Below, in pieces: positions 34,387 to 41,754 of a stretch of DNA of 64,000 nucleotides. The stretch lies in the NCBI RefSeq assembly GCF_900103005.1, contig NZ_FMWL01000007.1:1-64000 (forward strand), given 5' to 3'. How positions within the stretch are numbered: position 1 is the stretch's first letter; every line of letters starts with the position of its first letter. The notes beneath the pieces were generated by a model. The model was not told the DNA's origin, ran no database searches, and was given only the letters and a program-made list of their open reading frames with translations. The position numbers were made by a program, and so were the translations under genes. This DNA comes from Acidaminobacter hydrogenoformans DSM 2784 (GTDB lineage: Bacteria; Bacillota; Clostridia; Peptostreptococcales; Acidaminobacteraceae).

Positions 34387-35280
34387 ATGATCAAATGCAT
34401 TGACGGCAGATACAGATTGACAGGTCTACTGGGGTATCCGCTGAAAAACAGTCGTTCACCGCGTATGCACAACATTTCCTTCTCGGCGCTTGGGCTTGAA
34501 TATGCCTACCTCGCTTTTGAAATTGAGGATGGGTTTCTTCCTGGAGCGCTTGAGGCAATGAAGGCGCTGCACGCTCAGGGGTTCAACGTCACAATGCCTC
34601 ACAAGCAGAAGGTTCTTCAATATTTGGACGAAGTTGATCCGGCGGCCAGAATGATTGGCGCGGTAAATACAGTGTACAACGATAATGGCAGACTCGTTGG
34701 TTACAACACAGATGGTAAAGGCTTCGTCAAAGGCCTTGCTGAAGAGGGCTTCGATCTCGCTGGAAAGCGGGTTGTACTCGTAGGTGCCGGCGGCGCAGGC
34801 CGGGCGGTTGGTGTTCAGGTTGCCCTATCAGGGATTACGGATATGACGATCTTTGACGTTGAGTCGGAGAAAGTGACTGAGCTTCTCGAGACCATTCACG
34901 AGAATATCAAATCCGTTAATGCGATAGGCGTAGTATACAACGAGGCAGCTGTTGTTGAAGCTGTTAAGAATGCGGATCTCCTGATCGACTGCACACCGCT
35001 TGGGATGGACAAGGTTGTTACTAATGCAGAAGGCCAGGAGGAGAATTTAATCGATAAGTCTACGGTTAATGATCCTTCAGTGTTCAGACCGGACCTTTTC
35101 GTGGCGCATATAGTCTACATCCCGCTTGAAACGAAGCTGATCAAAATGGCTAAGGACGCTGGCTGTAAGACTATGAACGGCATTCCCATGATGATCTGGC
35201 AGGGCGCGGAAGCTTTTGAAATCTGGACGGGGCATCAAATGCCGGTGGACGTTGTTAAAAAGGATCTCTTTGGCGAATAG
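34387..35280 (+). CDS. aroE: Shikimate/quinate dehydrogenase family (AroE-like), probably NAD-dependent
   Basis: Oxidises or reduces the 3-hydroxyl of shikimate or quinate (297 aa). Substrate site: S22 and S24 (NSRSP), K73 (MPHKQK), N94 (GAVNT) and D109 (NTDGKG). Nucleotide site: GAGGAG (133-138). After the second beta strand the sequence is IFDVESEKV, with Asp157 in place of the NRT motif of NADP-dependent AroE. An acid at that place favours NAD, as in catabolic quinate/shikimate dehydrogenases. ATG 34387 has AAAGGAG 9 nt upstream. It follows the IclR gene after 90 nt. Confidence 0.9.
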   Translation: MIKCIDGRYRLTGLLGYPLKNSRSPRMHNISFSALGLEYAYLAFEIEDGFLPGALEAMKALHAQGFNVTMPHKQKVLQYLDEVDPAARMIGAVNTVYNDNGRLVGYNTDGKGFVKGLAEEGFDLAGKRVVLVGAGGAGRAVGVQVALSGITDMTIFDVESEKVTELLETIHENIKSVNAIGVVYNEAAVVEAVKNADLLIDCTPLGMDKVVTNAEGQEENLIDKSTVNDPSVFRPDLFVAHIVYIPLETKLIKMAKDAGCKTMNGIPMMIWQGAEAFEIWTGHQMPVDVVKKDLFGE

Positions 35281-35387
35281 CCAAACAGGCTACTATTGCA
35301 AAGAGGACTTTTAATAAATAATTGTACCGAAATTAACGGGTTGGCCAAGTAAACACAAGATATTTACAATTACGAGGAGGAACAAGA

Positions 35388-36881
35388 ATGAGCAAGAATG
35401 TTGACATGAAAGCACGTTATGCTGAACTGAAACTCGGGCAGGATGCTATCGATGAAATCGAAGAGGCCTATGCCAAAGCGGTAAAAGCACAGCGTGAATT
35501 CGAGACCTGGAGCCAGGAGCAAATTGACAGAACGATTCAATCCGTAGCTCAAATCGTTGCCAATTCACATAACTTCCACGAGCTCGTCATGATGGGTATT
35601 GAAGAAAGTAACTTTGGCGATCCAGTCAGCCGCGAAGCAAAGCGCTTCAAAATCCGCGGTATTCTCCGTGACTGCCTCAGACAGAAATCTGTCGGTATTA
35701 TTGAAGAAGTGCCAGAAAAGAGAATTGTCAAGTACGCTAAGCCAGTGGGCATTATCGCTTGTGTTATTCCTGCGACCAATCCGGACCTGACACCAGCTGG
35801 CAACGCAATCTACGCAATCAAAGCCAGAAACGCCATCATCTTCTCGCCACACCCACGTACAAAGAAGACCAGTGCTAAAACGATTGAGCTCATGAGAGAA
35901 GGTCTCAGAAGAGTAGGTGCGCCTGAGGATCTCGTTCAGATTCTCGGTCAAAAGGCTAAAATCAACAAAGCAACTTCTGAAGCGCTCATGTCAAAGTGTG
36001 ACCTCGTCGTAGCCACGGGTGGTCAGGGCGTTGTCAGCCGCGCCTATACGTCAGGCACGCCTGCATATGCGGTCGGCGCGGGCAACGCGACTATGATCTG
36101 GGACGAAACTGCTGCCCAGGACCTGAACAAAGCTGCGTTCAACACTATGCGTTCCAAGACGTCTGACTTTGGCTCAGGCTGCTCAGCAGATGGCAACATT
36201 GTGATCAGCGAGAAGATATGGGATGCGGCGCTTAATGAACTGGTTGCTGTTGGCGGCTACATGCTGTCTGCAGAGGAGCAGGAAGCAATAAGAAAGGCAA
36301 TGTGGGACGACGAGCTTCACAGACTCGCAGATACAGTTGCGCTTTCCCCGCAGGATATGGCAAAAGCGGCTGGCTTTGAAATTCCGGAAGACAGAAAGTT
36401 CCTGATTGCCTCCCACGGCACTGGCATATTCAATGACGCCCTCGAAGGCGTATGGTGTCGTGAGAAGCTCACAACACTTCTCGCAGTACACAAATATGAA
36501 GGTGAGTTCCAAAATGCTATAGATGCAATTATGGCGATTCACGAAGTTGGCGGTATTGGCCACTCCGTCGGGATCTTCTCCTTTGACGAGGACCACATTC
36601 ACAGACTTGCCATGGTTGCCCGTGTTGGACGCATCATGGTCAGACAGCCTCAGTCCAAGGCAAACTCCGGCAGCATGAACAACGGCATGCCTATGACATC
36701 TTCCATTGGCTGCGGTACCTGGGCAGGCAATGCGACCTCAGAGAACGTTCACCTTCACCACTACATGAACGTGACATGGGTCTCCAAGGAATTCGACCAG
36801 CCGGATTCTCCGTCTGACGAAGAGCTCTTTGGTGAGTTCTATGATCCAGAGCTTGAGAAAGTTCAATACTCCAAGTACTAA
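35388..36881 (+). CDS. CoA-acylating aldehyde dehydrogenase
   Basis: A 497-aa member of the acylating aldehyde dehydrogenase group (AdhE N-domain, EutE, SauS type). Visible: VGIIACVIPATNPDLTPAGN, NAIIFSPHPRT, DLVVATGGQGVV and a catalytic Cys265 in GSGCSADGN. The group turns an aldehyde, NAD and CoA into an acyl-CoA. In this cluster it could handle a semialdehyde released after ring opening and lyase cleavage. Sulfoacetaldehyde dehydrogenase is an alternative but no sulfonate genes are adjacent. GAGGAGG precedes the ATG. It is followed by a strong terminator. Confidence 0.87.
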   Translation: MSKNVDMKARYAELKLGQDAIDEIEEAYAKAVKAQREFETWSQEQIDRTIQSVAQIVANSHNFHELVMMGIEESNFGDPVSREAKRFKIRGILRDCLRQKSVGIIEEVPEKRIVKYAKPVGIIACVIPATNPDLTPAGNAIYAIKARNAIIFSPHPRTKKTSAKTIELMREGLRRVGAPEDLVQILGQKAKINKATSEALMSKCDLVVATGGQGVVSRAYTSGTPAYAVGAGNATMIWDETAAQDLNKAAFNTMRSKTSDFGSGCSADGNIVISEKIWDAALNELVAVGGYMLSAEEQEAIRKAMWDDELHRLADTVALSPQDMAKAAGFEIPEDRKFLIASHGTGIFNDALEGVWCREKLTTLLAVHKYEGEFQNAIDAIMAIHEVGGIGHSVGIFSFDEDHIHRLAMVARVGRIMVRQPQSKANSGSMNNGMPMTSSIGCGTWAGNATSENVHLHHYMNVTWVSKEFDQPDSPSDEELFGEFYDPELEKVQYSKY

Positions 36882-36949
36882 GAGTTTACGGTCGATTCGC
36901 TGTTGGGCGTATGGACTTGAAACAAAGTTATTAAATTGATCATCCTGTT

Positions 36950-37004
36950 CGCGCTGGCGCTTTGCAGGTGGGAAATCCACCTCCATGTGTCAGCGCGTTT
37001 TTTT
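36950..37004 (+). terminator. Intrinsic terminator after the aldehyde dehydrogenase
   Basis: CGCGCTG (36950-36956) pairs with CAGCGCG (36991-36997), with an inner AGGTGG/CCACCT hairpin, followed by seven T. The rest of the 309-nt gap holds a TATAAT at 37089-37094, a likely -10 for the gntR gene with no good -35. Confidence 0.88.
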
Positions 37005-37190
37005 ATTGGGCGGATGCCATTCACTATTGAACCGTAATAATTCAGAACAAATTTTGTGAATTATAAAGCAAGGTGACCAAAAATACGATATAATTAACAC
37101 ATCTTATAAAATGCATCAAACGGAGCGGTGTTAGGCTGCTCACAGAAATAGCTGGTGAAACATTGAAAAAATCTTGAGAGGACAATGACC

Positions 37191-37952
37191 ATGCCGAAAA
37201 AAATGACGGATTCAACTGAAGCAAAGCCTGAGGCAGCGTCTGGCAAAAAGGCCAAGACAACTACAAAGCGTGGGTCTTCCAGGTCTGCATCAAAGTCAAA
37301 GCCTATCAAGCGTTCGAAGACCTTCCTCAATTTGCCGCTGGTTATTTCAGAGGAGCTCCGGGAAGCCATTTTGAGTGGTGAAATTCCGTTAGGGGGCCAC
37401 CTGAAGCAAGAGGAGATTGCCAAGCGGTTCAACAGCAGTCTGATCCCAGTCAGAGAGGCGCTCAGAACCCTGGAAACGGAAGGGTTGATCACCATGATCC
37501 CTAACCGTGGCGCTGTGGTCAGCATGTGGGATCCTGAAAGGGTCCGGCAACGCTTCGAAACCAGAATTTTCCTTGAAGTTGGCGCTATGAGGAAGTCCGT
37601 TCCCCATTTAACAGACGAAGAGCTGGCAAGGGCAGAGGAAGCGCTTGAAGAAATTGACCGGCAGACGACCGCGAAAGGCATCAGTGCCCACAACCAGGAA
37701 TTCCACCATATTTTGATCAGCCATTGTGACAACCCTTATTTGATGGAGCAGATCAATATGATGCACCGGAGCATTGACCGCTATTTGAGATATTATTTGT
37801 CAAATGAGGAATACAACAGGCTTTCCCAGGAACACCACCACAAGATCCTCGAAGCGGCGAAAGACCGTGATGGGGAGGGCGCTGCGAAATGGGTCGAAAT
37901 CCATTTGAGAGAGGCGCTGGATCATCTTGAGGCGACCACTCAGATTGAGTGA
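37191..37952 (+). CDS. GntR/FCD regulator with a basic N-terminal tail
   Basis: Transcription factor (253 aa). Residues about 48-115 are a GntR winged helix (SEELREAILSGEIPLGGHL, QEEIAKRFNSSLIPVREALR). The C-terminal part is an FCD ligand domain with several His likely to bind metal (HNQEFHHIL, EHHHKIL). Before the DNA-binding domain lies an unusual tail of about 45 residues rich in Lys, Ser, Arg and Thr. ATG 37191 lies 9 nt after GAGAGG; ATG 37185 only 3 nt. It may regulate the preceding catabolic genes. Confidence 0.87.
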   Translation: MPKKMTDSTEAKPEAASGKKAKTTTKRGSSRSASKSKPIKRSKTFLNLPLVISEELREAILSGEIPLGGHLKQEEIAKRFNSSLIPVREALRTLETEGLITMIPNRGAVVSMWDPERVRQRFETRIFLEVGAMRKSVPHLTDEELARAEEALEEIDRQTTAKGISAHNQEFHHILISHCDNPYLMEQINMMHRSIDRYLRYYLSNEEYNRLSQEHHHKILEAAKDRDGEGAAKWVEIHLREALDHLEATTQIE

Positions 37953-37995
37953 TGAGGACCTTGCGGTGGGTGACCATCGGCAAAAAAACCTAAAA

Positions 37996-38043
37996 GAAAG
38001 AGGCTGCCTCCCGCGGAAATGAACCCGCAGGACAGCCTCTTTT
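37996..38043 (+). terminator. Intrinsic terminator after the gntR gene
   Basis: AAAGAGGCTGCCTCCCGC (about 37997-38014) pairs with GCAGGACAGCCTCTTTT (38027-38043) with two mismatches, ending in T. Strong stem. Confidence 0.8.
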
Positions 38044-38203
38044 CAATTGTTCTGTAATTTGAGGGATTGAAATAAAAACGGGTAATGCAAAGGAAAATTT
38101 TCAACTTCCTTTCAGGTTTCTCTGGTAAAATTGGTTTAAATCAGCAGGAGCGAGGATTTGAGTTAGATTGCAAGGCTCGACGCAGATGGGGGCTTAATAA
38201 ATT

Positions 38204-38881
38204 ATGAAAGTTTTGTTGATCGAAGACGAGCGCGCTTTATCTGAGGCGCTTTGTACGCTGATGCGCAAGCAAAAAATAGCAGTGGAAGCAGCCTATGACG
38301 GGGCTGCAGGGCTGGATGCAGCCCTGTCGGATCGCTTCGACGTGATCTTGCTGGACCTCATGCTGCCTAAAATGAATGGACTCGAAGTGCTTAAAAACCT
38401 CCGGTCCAGCGGCATTGCCACCCCGGTCCTCCTCTTGACCGCCAAGGGCGAGGTGGCTGACAAAGTGCGGGGGCTTGACGAAGGCGCGGATGATTATTTG
38501 CCCAAGCCTTTTGCGACGGAGGAGCTTTTTGCTCGAGTCCGGGCGCTGACAAGGCGAAAAGGGGAGCCGGTCCTTGAGCCTGGTCTGGTCGTGGGTGATC
38601 TGACGCTGGACTTTGGAACCCTGATATTAACAGGTCCCAAAGGTGAGGTGCAGCTGACGCTAAAGGAGTTTGAGATTCTAAAACTGTTGATGGAGCGGCC
38701 TCAGCATGTGATGCCAAAGGACGACATTATCATTAGTGTGTGGGGGTACGACGCTGAGGTGGAGCACAACACGCTGGAGGTCTACATCAGCTTTTTACGA
38801 AAAAAACTTAGCTTCCTTGAGTCTGGGGTGAGCATCAATGCGCTCAGGGGCGTAGGTTACCGCTTGGGAATGGGGGACTGA
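38204..38881 (+). CDS. OmpR/PhoB-type response regulator
   Basis: Two-domain response regulator (225 aa). Receiver: acidic ED pair at 7-8, phospho-acceptor D51 in LLDLMLPKMNG, the Thr of LLLTAK and K in PKPFATEEL. C-terminal winged helix (about 130-225) with LTLKEFEILKLLMERP and ending GVGYRLG. It is 2 nt from the sensor kinase gene, so they form a pair. No target gene is adjacent, so the signal is unknown. Confidence 0.93.
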   Translation: MKVLLIEDERALSEALCTLMRKQKIAVEAAYDGAAGLDAALSDRFDVILLDLMLPKMNGLEVLKNLRSSGIATPVLLLTAKGEVADKVRGLDEGADDYLPKPFATEELFARVRALTRRKGEPVLEPGLVVGDLTLDFGTLILTGPKGEVQLTLKEFEILKLLMERPQHVMPKDDIIISVWGYDAEVEHNTLEVYISFLRKKLSFLESGVSINALRGVGYRLGMGD

Positions 38882-38883
38882 CA

Positions 38884-40185
38884 ATGTTTCGAAAATTGAA
38901 GTGGCGGTTTGTCCTCCTGATCATGAGTCTGCTCGTTCTTGTTTTTGCGGGTATTTTTGGGGCGATTTACGGACTGACGGCGAACAGCATGAACCGTCAA
39001 AGCCAGTTTGCCCTAGAGAAGATTATGAGGGCGCCCCCAAAAGTGCTCCCCGAAAGTAGGGAGACGTTTGGCAGCCTGATTGTCGAAACGGATCAAGAAG
39101 GTGGTCTCTTGTTTGTCTTGTCCCATTTGGAGGTGGATGAACCGTCTCTGGAGGTGGCGGTGGACAAGATCCTTAAAAAAGAAGGTTCTATGGCGCTCAG
39201 CTCAGAGGTGGATCAAGCACCTGATAAAGCACTTGATAGAGTACTTGATAAAGTACCAAACCCGGACTCTGGACGGACATTTGGAAGAGTTAAAATTGGC
39301 GAAAAATCCTACGATTATTTGGTTGAGAGAACGCCTGCTGGCTATAAGATAGTCTTACTTGACCGAACGCCGCTTCATGACTCTCTGAATGATTTGCTGA
39401 TGGTCTTTCTTTGGGTAGGGGGCGCCAGTCTGCTGATCCTGTTTGGGGTCAGTGTCTATTTTGCCAGCAGAGCGGTTCGTCCTATTCAGGAAGCTTTTGA
39501 AAAGCAGCGTCAGTTTTTGGCGGATGCCTCACATGAGCTGCGAACGCCGCTGACGGTGATTCAGACTCAGCTGGCGCTTCTGGAGAGCACTAATGACGCA
39601 CGCATGACTGGGGAGGGCGGGGCGACCCAGTGGATCCATGGCATCAAGCAGGAAACAACGCATATGGCAGCGCTCATCACAGATATGCTGGATCTGGCGA
39701 AGCTGGAGCACGTGGGCGTGCCCGTGAAGATTGAAGTCTCTCTGAAGGCACTCCTCGAGAAAGCCCTTCTGACCTATGAAGCGATCTTTTTCGAGCATGG
39801 TGTTGAACTTTCAGTTGCACTGGAGGAGGTGGGGATGGTCAAAGGTGATCCGGAAGGGCTGCGGCGGGCTCTGGTGATTCTCCTTGACAACGCTGTGAAG
39901 TATACCCCTGAAGGTGGCCGGGTTACGGTGTCGCTGACCCGTGAAAAGCACAAGGCCTGCTTGCGGATTCGGAATACGGGAGAGGGGATTCCGGCGGATC
40001 GACTGGAAGCGATTTTTGACCGGTTTGTCAGACTGGACGCGTCGAGAACCAAGGGCTCTGGCGGGTATGGCCTTGGACTTGCCATAGCCAGGGCGATTTC
40101 AGAACAGCATGGCGGCCGACTGTCAGCGGACAGCACCCCAGGGGAATGGACAGAAATGACGCTGGTACTTCCTCTAATGACGTGA
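38884..40185 (+). CDS. Membrane sensor histidine kinase with a tandem-repeat insert
   Basis: Partner kinase (433 aa). Two transmembrane helices (about 9-31 and 170-194) bound an extracellular sensor of about 140 residues. H217 lies in FLADASHELRTPLT; N-box DNAVKYTPEGG and G-boxes GEGIPADRLE and GGYGLGLAIA follow. Within the sensor, residues about 110-125 are four repeats of a four-residue unit (DQAP, DKAL, DRVL, DKVP) encoded by four near-identical 12-nt units at 39211-39258. Such slippage-prone DNA may vary in copy number. Confidence 0.92.
   Translation: MFRKLKWRFVLLIMSLLVLVFAGIFGAIYGLTANSMNRQSQFALEKIMRAPPKVLPESRETFGSLIVETDQEGGLLFVLSHLEVDEPSLEVAVDKILKKEGSMALSSEVDQAPDKALDRVLDKVPNPDSGRTFGRVKIGEKSYDYLVERTPAGYKIVLLDRTPLHDSLNDLLMVFLWVGGASLLILFGVSVYFASRAVRPIQEAFEKQRQFLADASHELRTPLTVIQTQLALLESTNDARMTGEGGATQWIHGIKQETTHMAALITDMLDLAKLEHVGVPVKIEVSLKALLEKALLTYEAIFFEHGVELSVALEEVGMVKGDPEGLRRALVILLDNAVKYTPEGGRVTVSLTREKHKACLRIRNTGEGIPADRLEAIFDRFVRLDASRTKGSGGYGLGLAIARAISEQHGGRLSADSTPGEWTEMTLVLPLMT
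39211..39258 (+). repeat. Four 12-nt tandem repeats inside the kinase gene
   Basis: Units GATCAAGCACCT, GATAAAGCACTT, GATAGAGTACTT and GATAAAGTACCA follow one another in frame. They add four residues per unit to the extracellular domain. Confidence 0.8.
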
Positions 40186-40194
40186 TAGACATGC

Positions 40195-40257
40195 AAAAAG
40201 GCGGTTAGAGAGAACCTCACAATTTTGGTCGTGAGGTCTTGCTAACTGCCTTCTTTT
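40195..40257. terminator. Bidirectional terminator between the kinase and hydrolase genes
   Basis: AAGGCGGTTAG (40198-40208) pairs with CTAACTGCCTT (40242-40252), with an inner CCTCAC/GTGAGG hairpin; A-rich before and TCTTTT after. Serves both convergent genes. Confidence 0.82.
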
Positions 40258-40283
40258 GAATGAGAGATTTTTTTGTGAGCAAA

Positions 40284-40967
40284 TCAGTTGACTCGACGAA
40301 CCAGCTCTACACCGCCAGCAGCCATCAGGTCGAGCCCAATCAAATGATACAGGTCACCGGGATGATCCGGGGTATCAAAGGTGTTGACGGCGTTGACAGG
40401 GACAATGATCCGGGAAGGCTTGTTTTCTGACTGATAATATGTTTTGAGCGCCAGTGCGAACTGAAGGACGCAAATGTCGGTACAGTCGCCGGTCAGGAGC
40501 CAGGTGCTGCGGTTCTCGTTTTCTTTGAACCAGGCTTGAAAGGCTGGGGCATGCCAGATTTGGGTAGAGTTTTTGGGAAGTGTTAAAATGCCGCTCAGTG
40601 CTTTCAGCGGACTGACCAGTTCGCTTTCTTCTGTATTTGAGACACAGTGCGGTGGGTAGGCGCTGAATTCCTCCGCCTGAAGCGTGTGATGGTCAGAGGG
40701 GGCAATAACGGGGATGCCTTTATTTAGACAAGCCTTAGCCAGGTCTTTAATAACTGGCACCAGGGCGCCGACTCTTGGACTTGAGAGGGGGCCTTCAAAG
40801 GCAAAGCCATTTGTCATATCAATGATGACAAGGACGGACGTCTTGGGATTTAAGGCTTCCAGGGGGAGGGGCGGCAGCTCATCAAGGTGGGACTGGCGTG
40901 CGTTCACCCAGCGTTTTGCGCTTTCGTTCAGGGCGGTTTGCTGAGGTAACATAGCGTCAATTGGCAT
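40284..40967 (-). CDS. Isochorismatase-like cysteine hydrolase
   Basis: Cytosolic amidohydrolase of the nicotinamidase/isochorismatase superfamily (227 aa). The catalytic triad is D50 (VIIDMTNGF), K132 (LTLPKNS) and C166 (TGDCTDICVLQF). The TDICV region and an early N-terminal extension resemble clostridial nicotinamidase-like proteins. A role in nicotinamide salvage is possible but not proven. It stands alone, convergent with the sensor kinase gene. AAAGGAGCC lies upstream of the ATG. Confidence 0.87.
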   Translation of the reverse strand: MPIDAMLPQQTALNESAKRWVNARQSHLDELPPLPLEALNPKTSVLVIIDMTNGFAFEGPLSSPRVGALVPVIKDLAKACLNKGIPVIAPSDHHTLQAEEFSAYPPHCVSNTEESELVSPLKALSGILTLPKNSTQIWHAPAFQAWFKENENRSTWLLTGDCTDICVLQFALALKTYYQSENKPSRIIVPVNAVNTFDTPDHPGDLYHLIGLDLMAAGGVELVRRVN

Positions 40968-41177
40968 AGTGGGGCTCCTTTCTTGGGAGATTAATACGAG
41001 GTTGGATGGTTTGGGGGGTGTGAACTAAGGATTTGTTACCTATATACCCTCATTGACCTACTTGCGGACAGGTGGTGGATGTGATATGATGACATGTATT
41101 TTATCAATGTCGTTTTGCATACAAAGTGCTCCTTAAAATTGGGGCGTTTTCTTTAAGATAAAAAGGGGCACAACAAA

Positions 41178-41624
41178 GTGATACTCAAGACACTGGATTC
41201 AAAGGAAACATATCTTTTATATACGGATGAAAGATTATTCGAGCTGATGCAGATTGCGATCCCAGAGGCCACGTTTGGCAAGGTGAAAAGTATTTCTGAA
41301 GCCCTGTATGCCAACTTTAAGAGCAGGATGTACCTTGTGGTTGGGGAGGGGGATGCCGGGACCATCGGCATAATTGGTCTTTCCAAGGCGGTTCGAGGAG
41401 AGGCTGAGATTCAGCATTTCGCGCTGCTGGAGTCGGTGGAGCAGCTGGAAACTGCCCGGGCGGTGTTCGCAGAGCTGAGGGAGAGCCGGCGGGATTTGAC
41501 AGTGCTGAAGATCAGGGTGCCACATGAGAAGTCGCCTTTTTTCAGAAAGCTGGATTTTTCAGTGAGGCGGTATCCGGATAATCCTTATGGGCTGGACGGG
41601 GACCTTTGTACGCTGAAGTTTTAG
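41178..41624 (+). CDS. Hypothetical 148-aa protein, possibly GNAT-like
   Basis: I do not recognise this gene with certainty. It is a small soluble alpha/beta protein. A pattern of strand [10 protein letters not shown], strand AEIQHFALL, helix [15 protein letters not shown], strand LKIRVP and FFRKLDFSV resembles the second half of a GNAT acetyltransferase, without a clear acetyl-CoA loop (Q/RxxGxG/A). GTG start at 41178 with AAAAGGGG upstream. It lies before typA with a separate promoter between them. Confidence 0.6.
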   Translation: MILKTLDSKETYLLYTDERLFELMQIAIPEATFGKVKSISEALYANFKSRMYLVVGEGDAGTIGIIGLSKAVRGEAEIQHFALLESVEQLETARAVFAELRESRRDLTVLKIRVPHEKSPFFRKLDFSVRRYPDNPYGLDGDLCTLKF

Positions 41625-41649
41625 GTGGTCGGGCTTAACAAGATTTTGC

Positions 41650-41678
41650 TTGAACATAAGAGCAGTTCATTATATAAT
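41650..41678 (+). promoter_or_regulatory. Sigma-A promoter of typA
   Basis: TTGAAC (41650-41655), 17 nt, TATAAT (41673-41678). Transcription would start near 41685, so the message begins before the hairpin at 41702. Confidence 0.72.
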
Positions 41679-41701
41679 AAAAAGGTTGACAAACTACTTC
41701 G

Positions 41702-41734
41702 CCTGCTCCCGACTTTGGATGAGCGGGCTTTTTA
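41702..41734 (+). terminator. Terminator hairpin inside the typA leader
   Basis: GCCTGCTC (41702-41709) pairs with GAGCGGGC (about 41722-41729, one G-T pair), then TTTTT. It lies between the promoter and the typA start, so it either ends read-through from the gene at 41178 or attenuates typA. Confidence 0.6.
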
Positions 41735-41754
41735 AAAGAATGAAGGATGGAATC

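Noticed and set aside
27182-36881. Sulfonate degradation (Xsc and sulfoacetaldehyde dehydrogenase)
   Set aside because: No phosphotransacetylase, sulfite exporter or sulfonate-specific gene accompanies the ThDP and aldehyde dehydrogenase genes, while aroD and aroE homologs do. It cannot be fully excluded.
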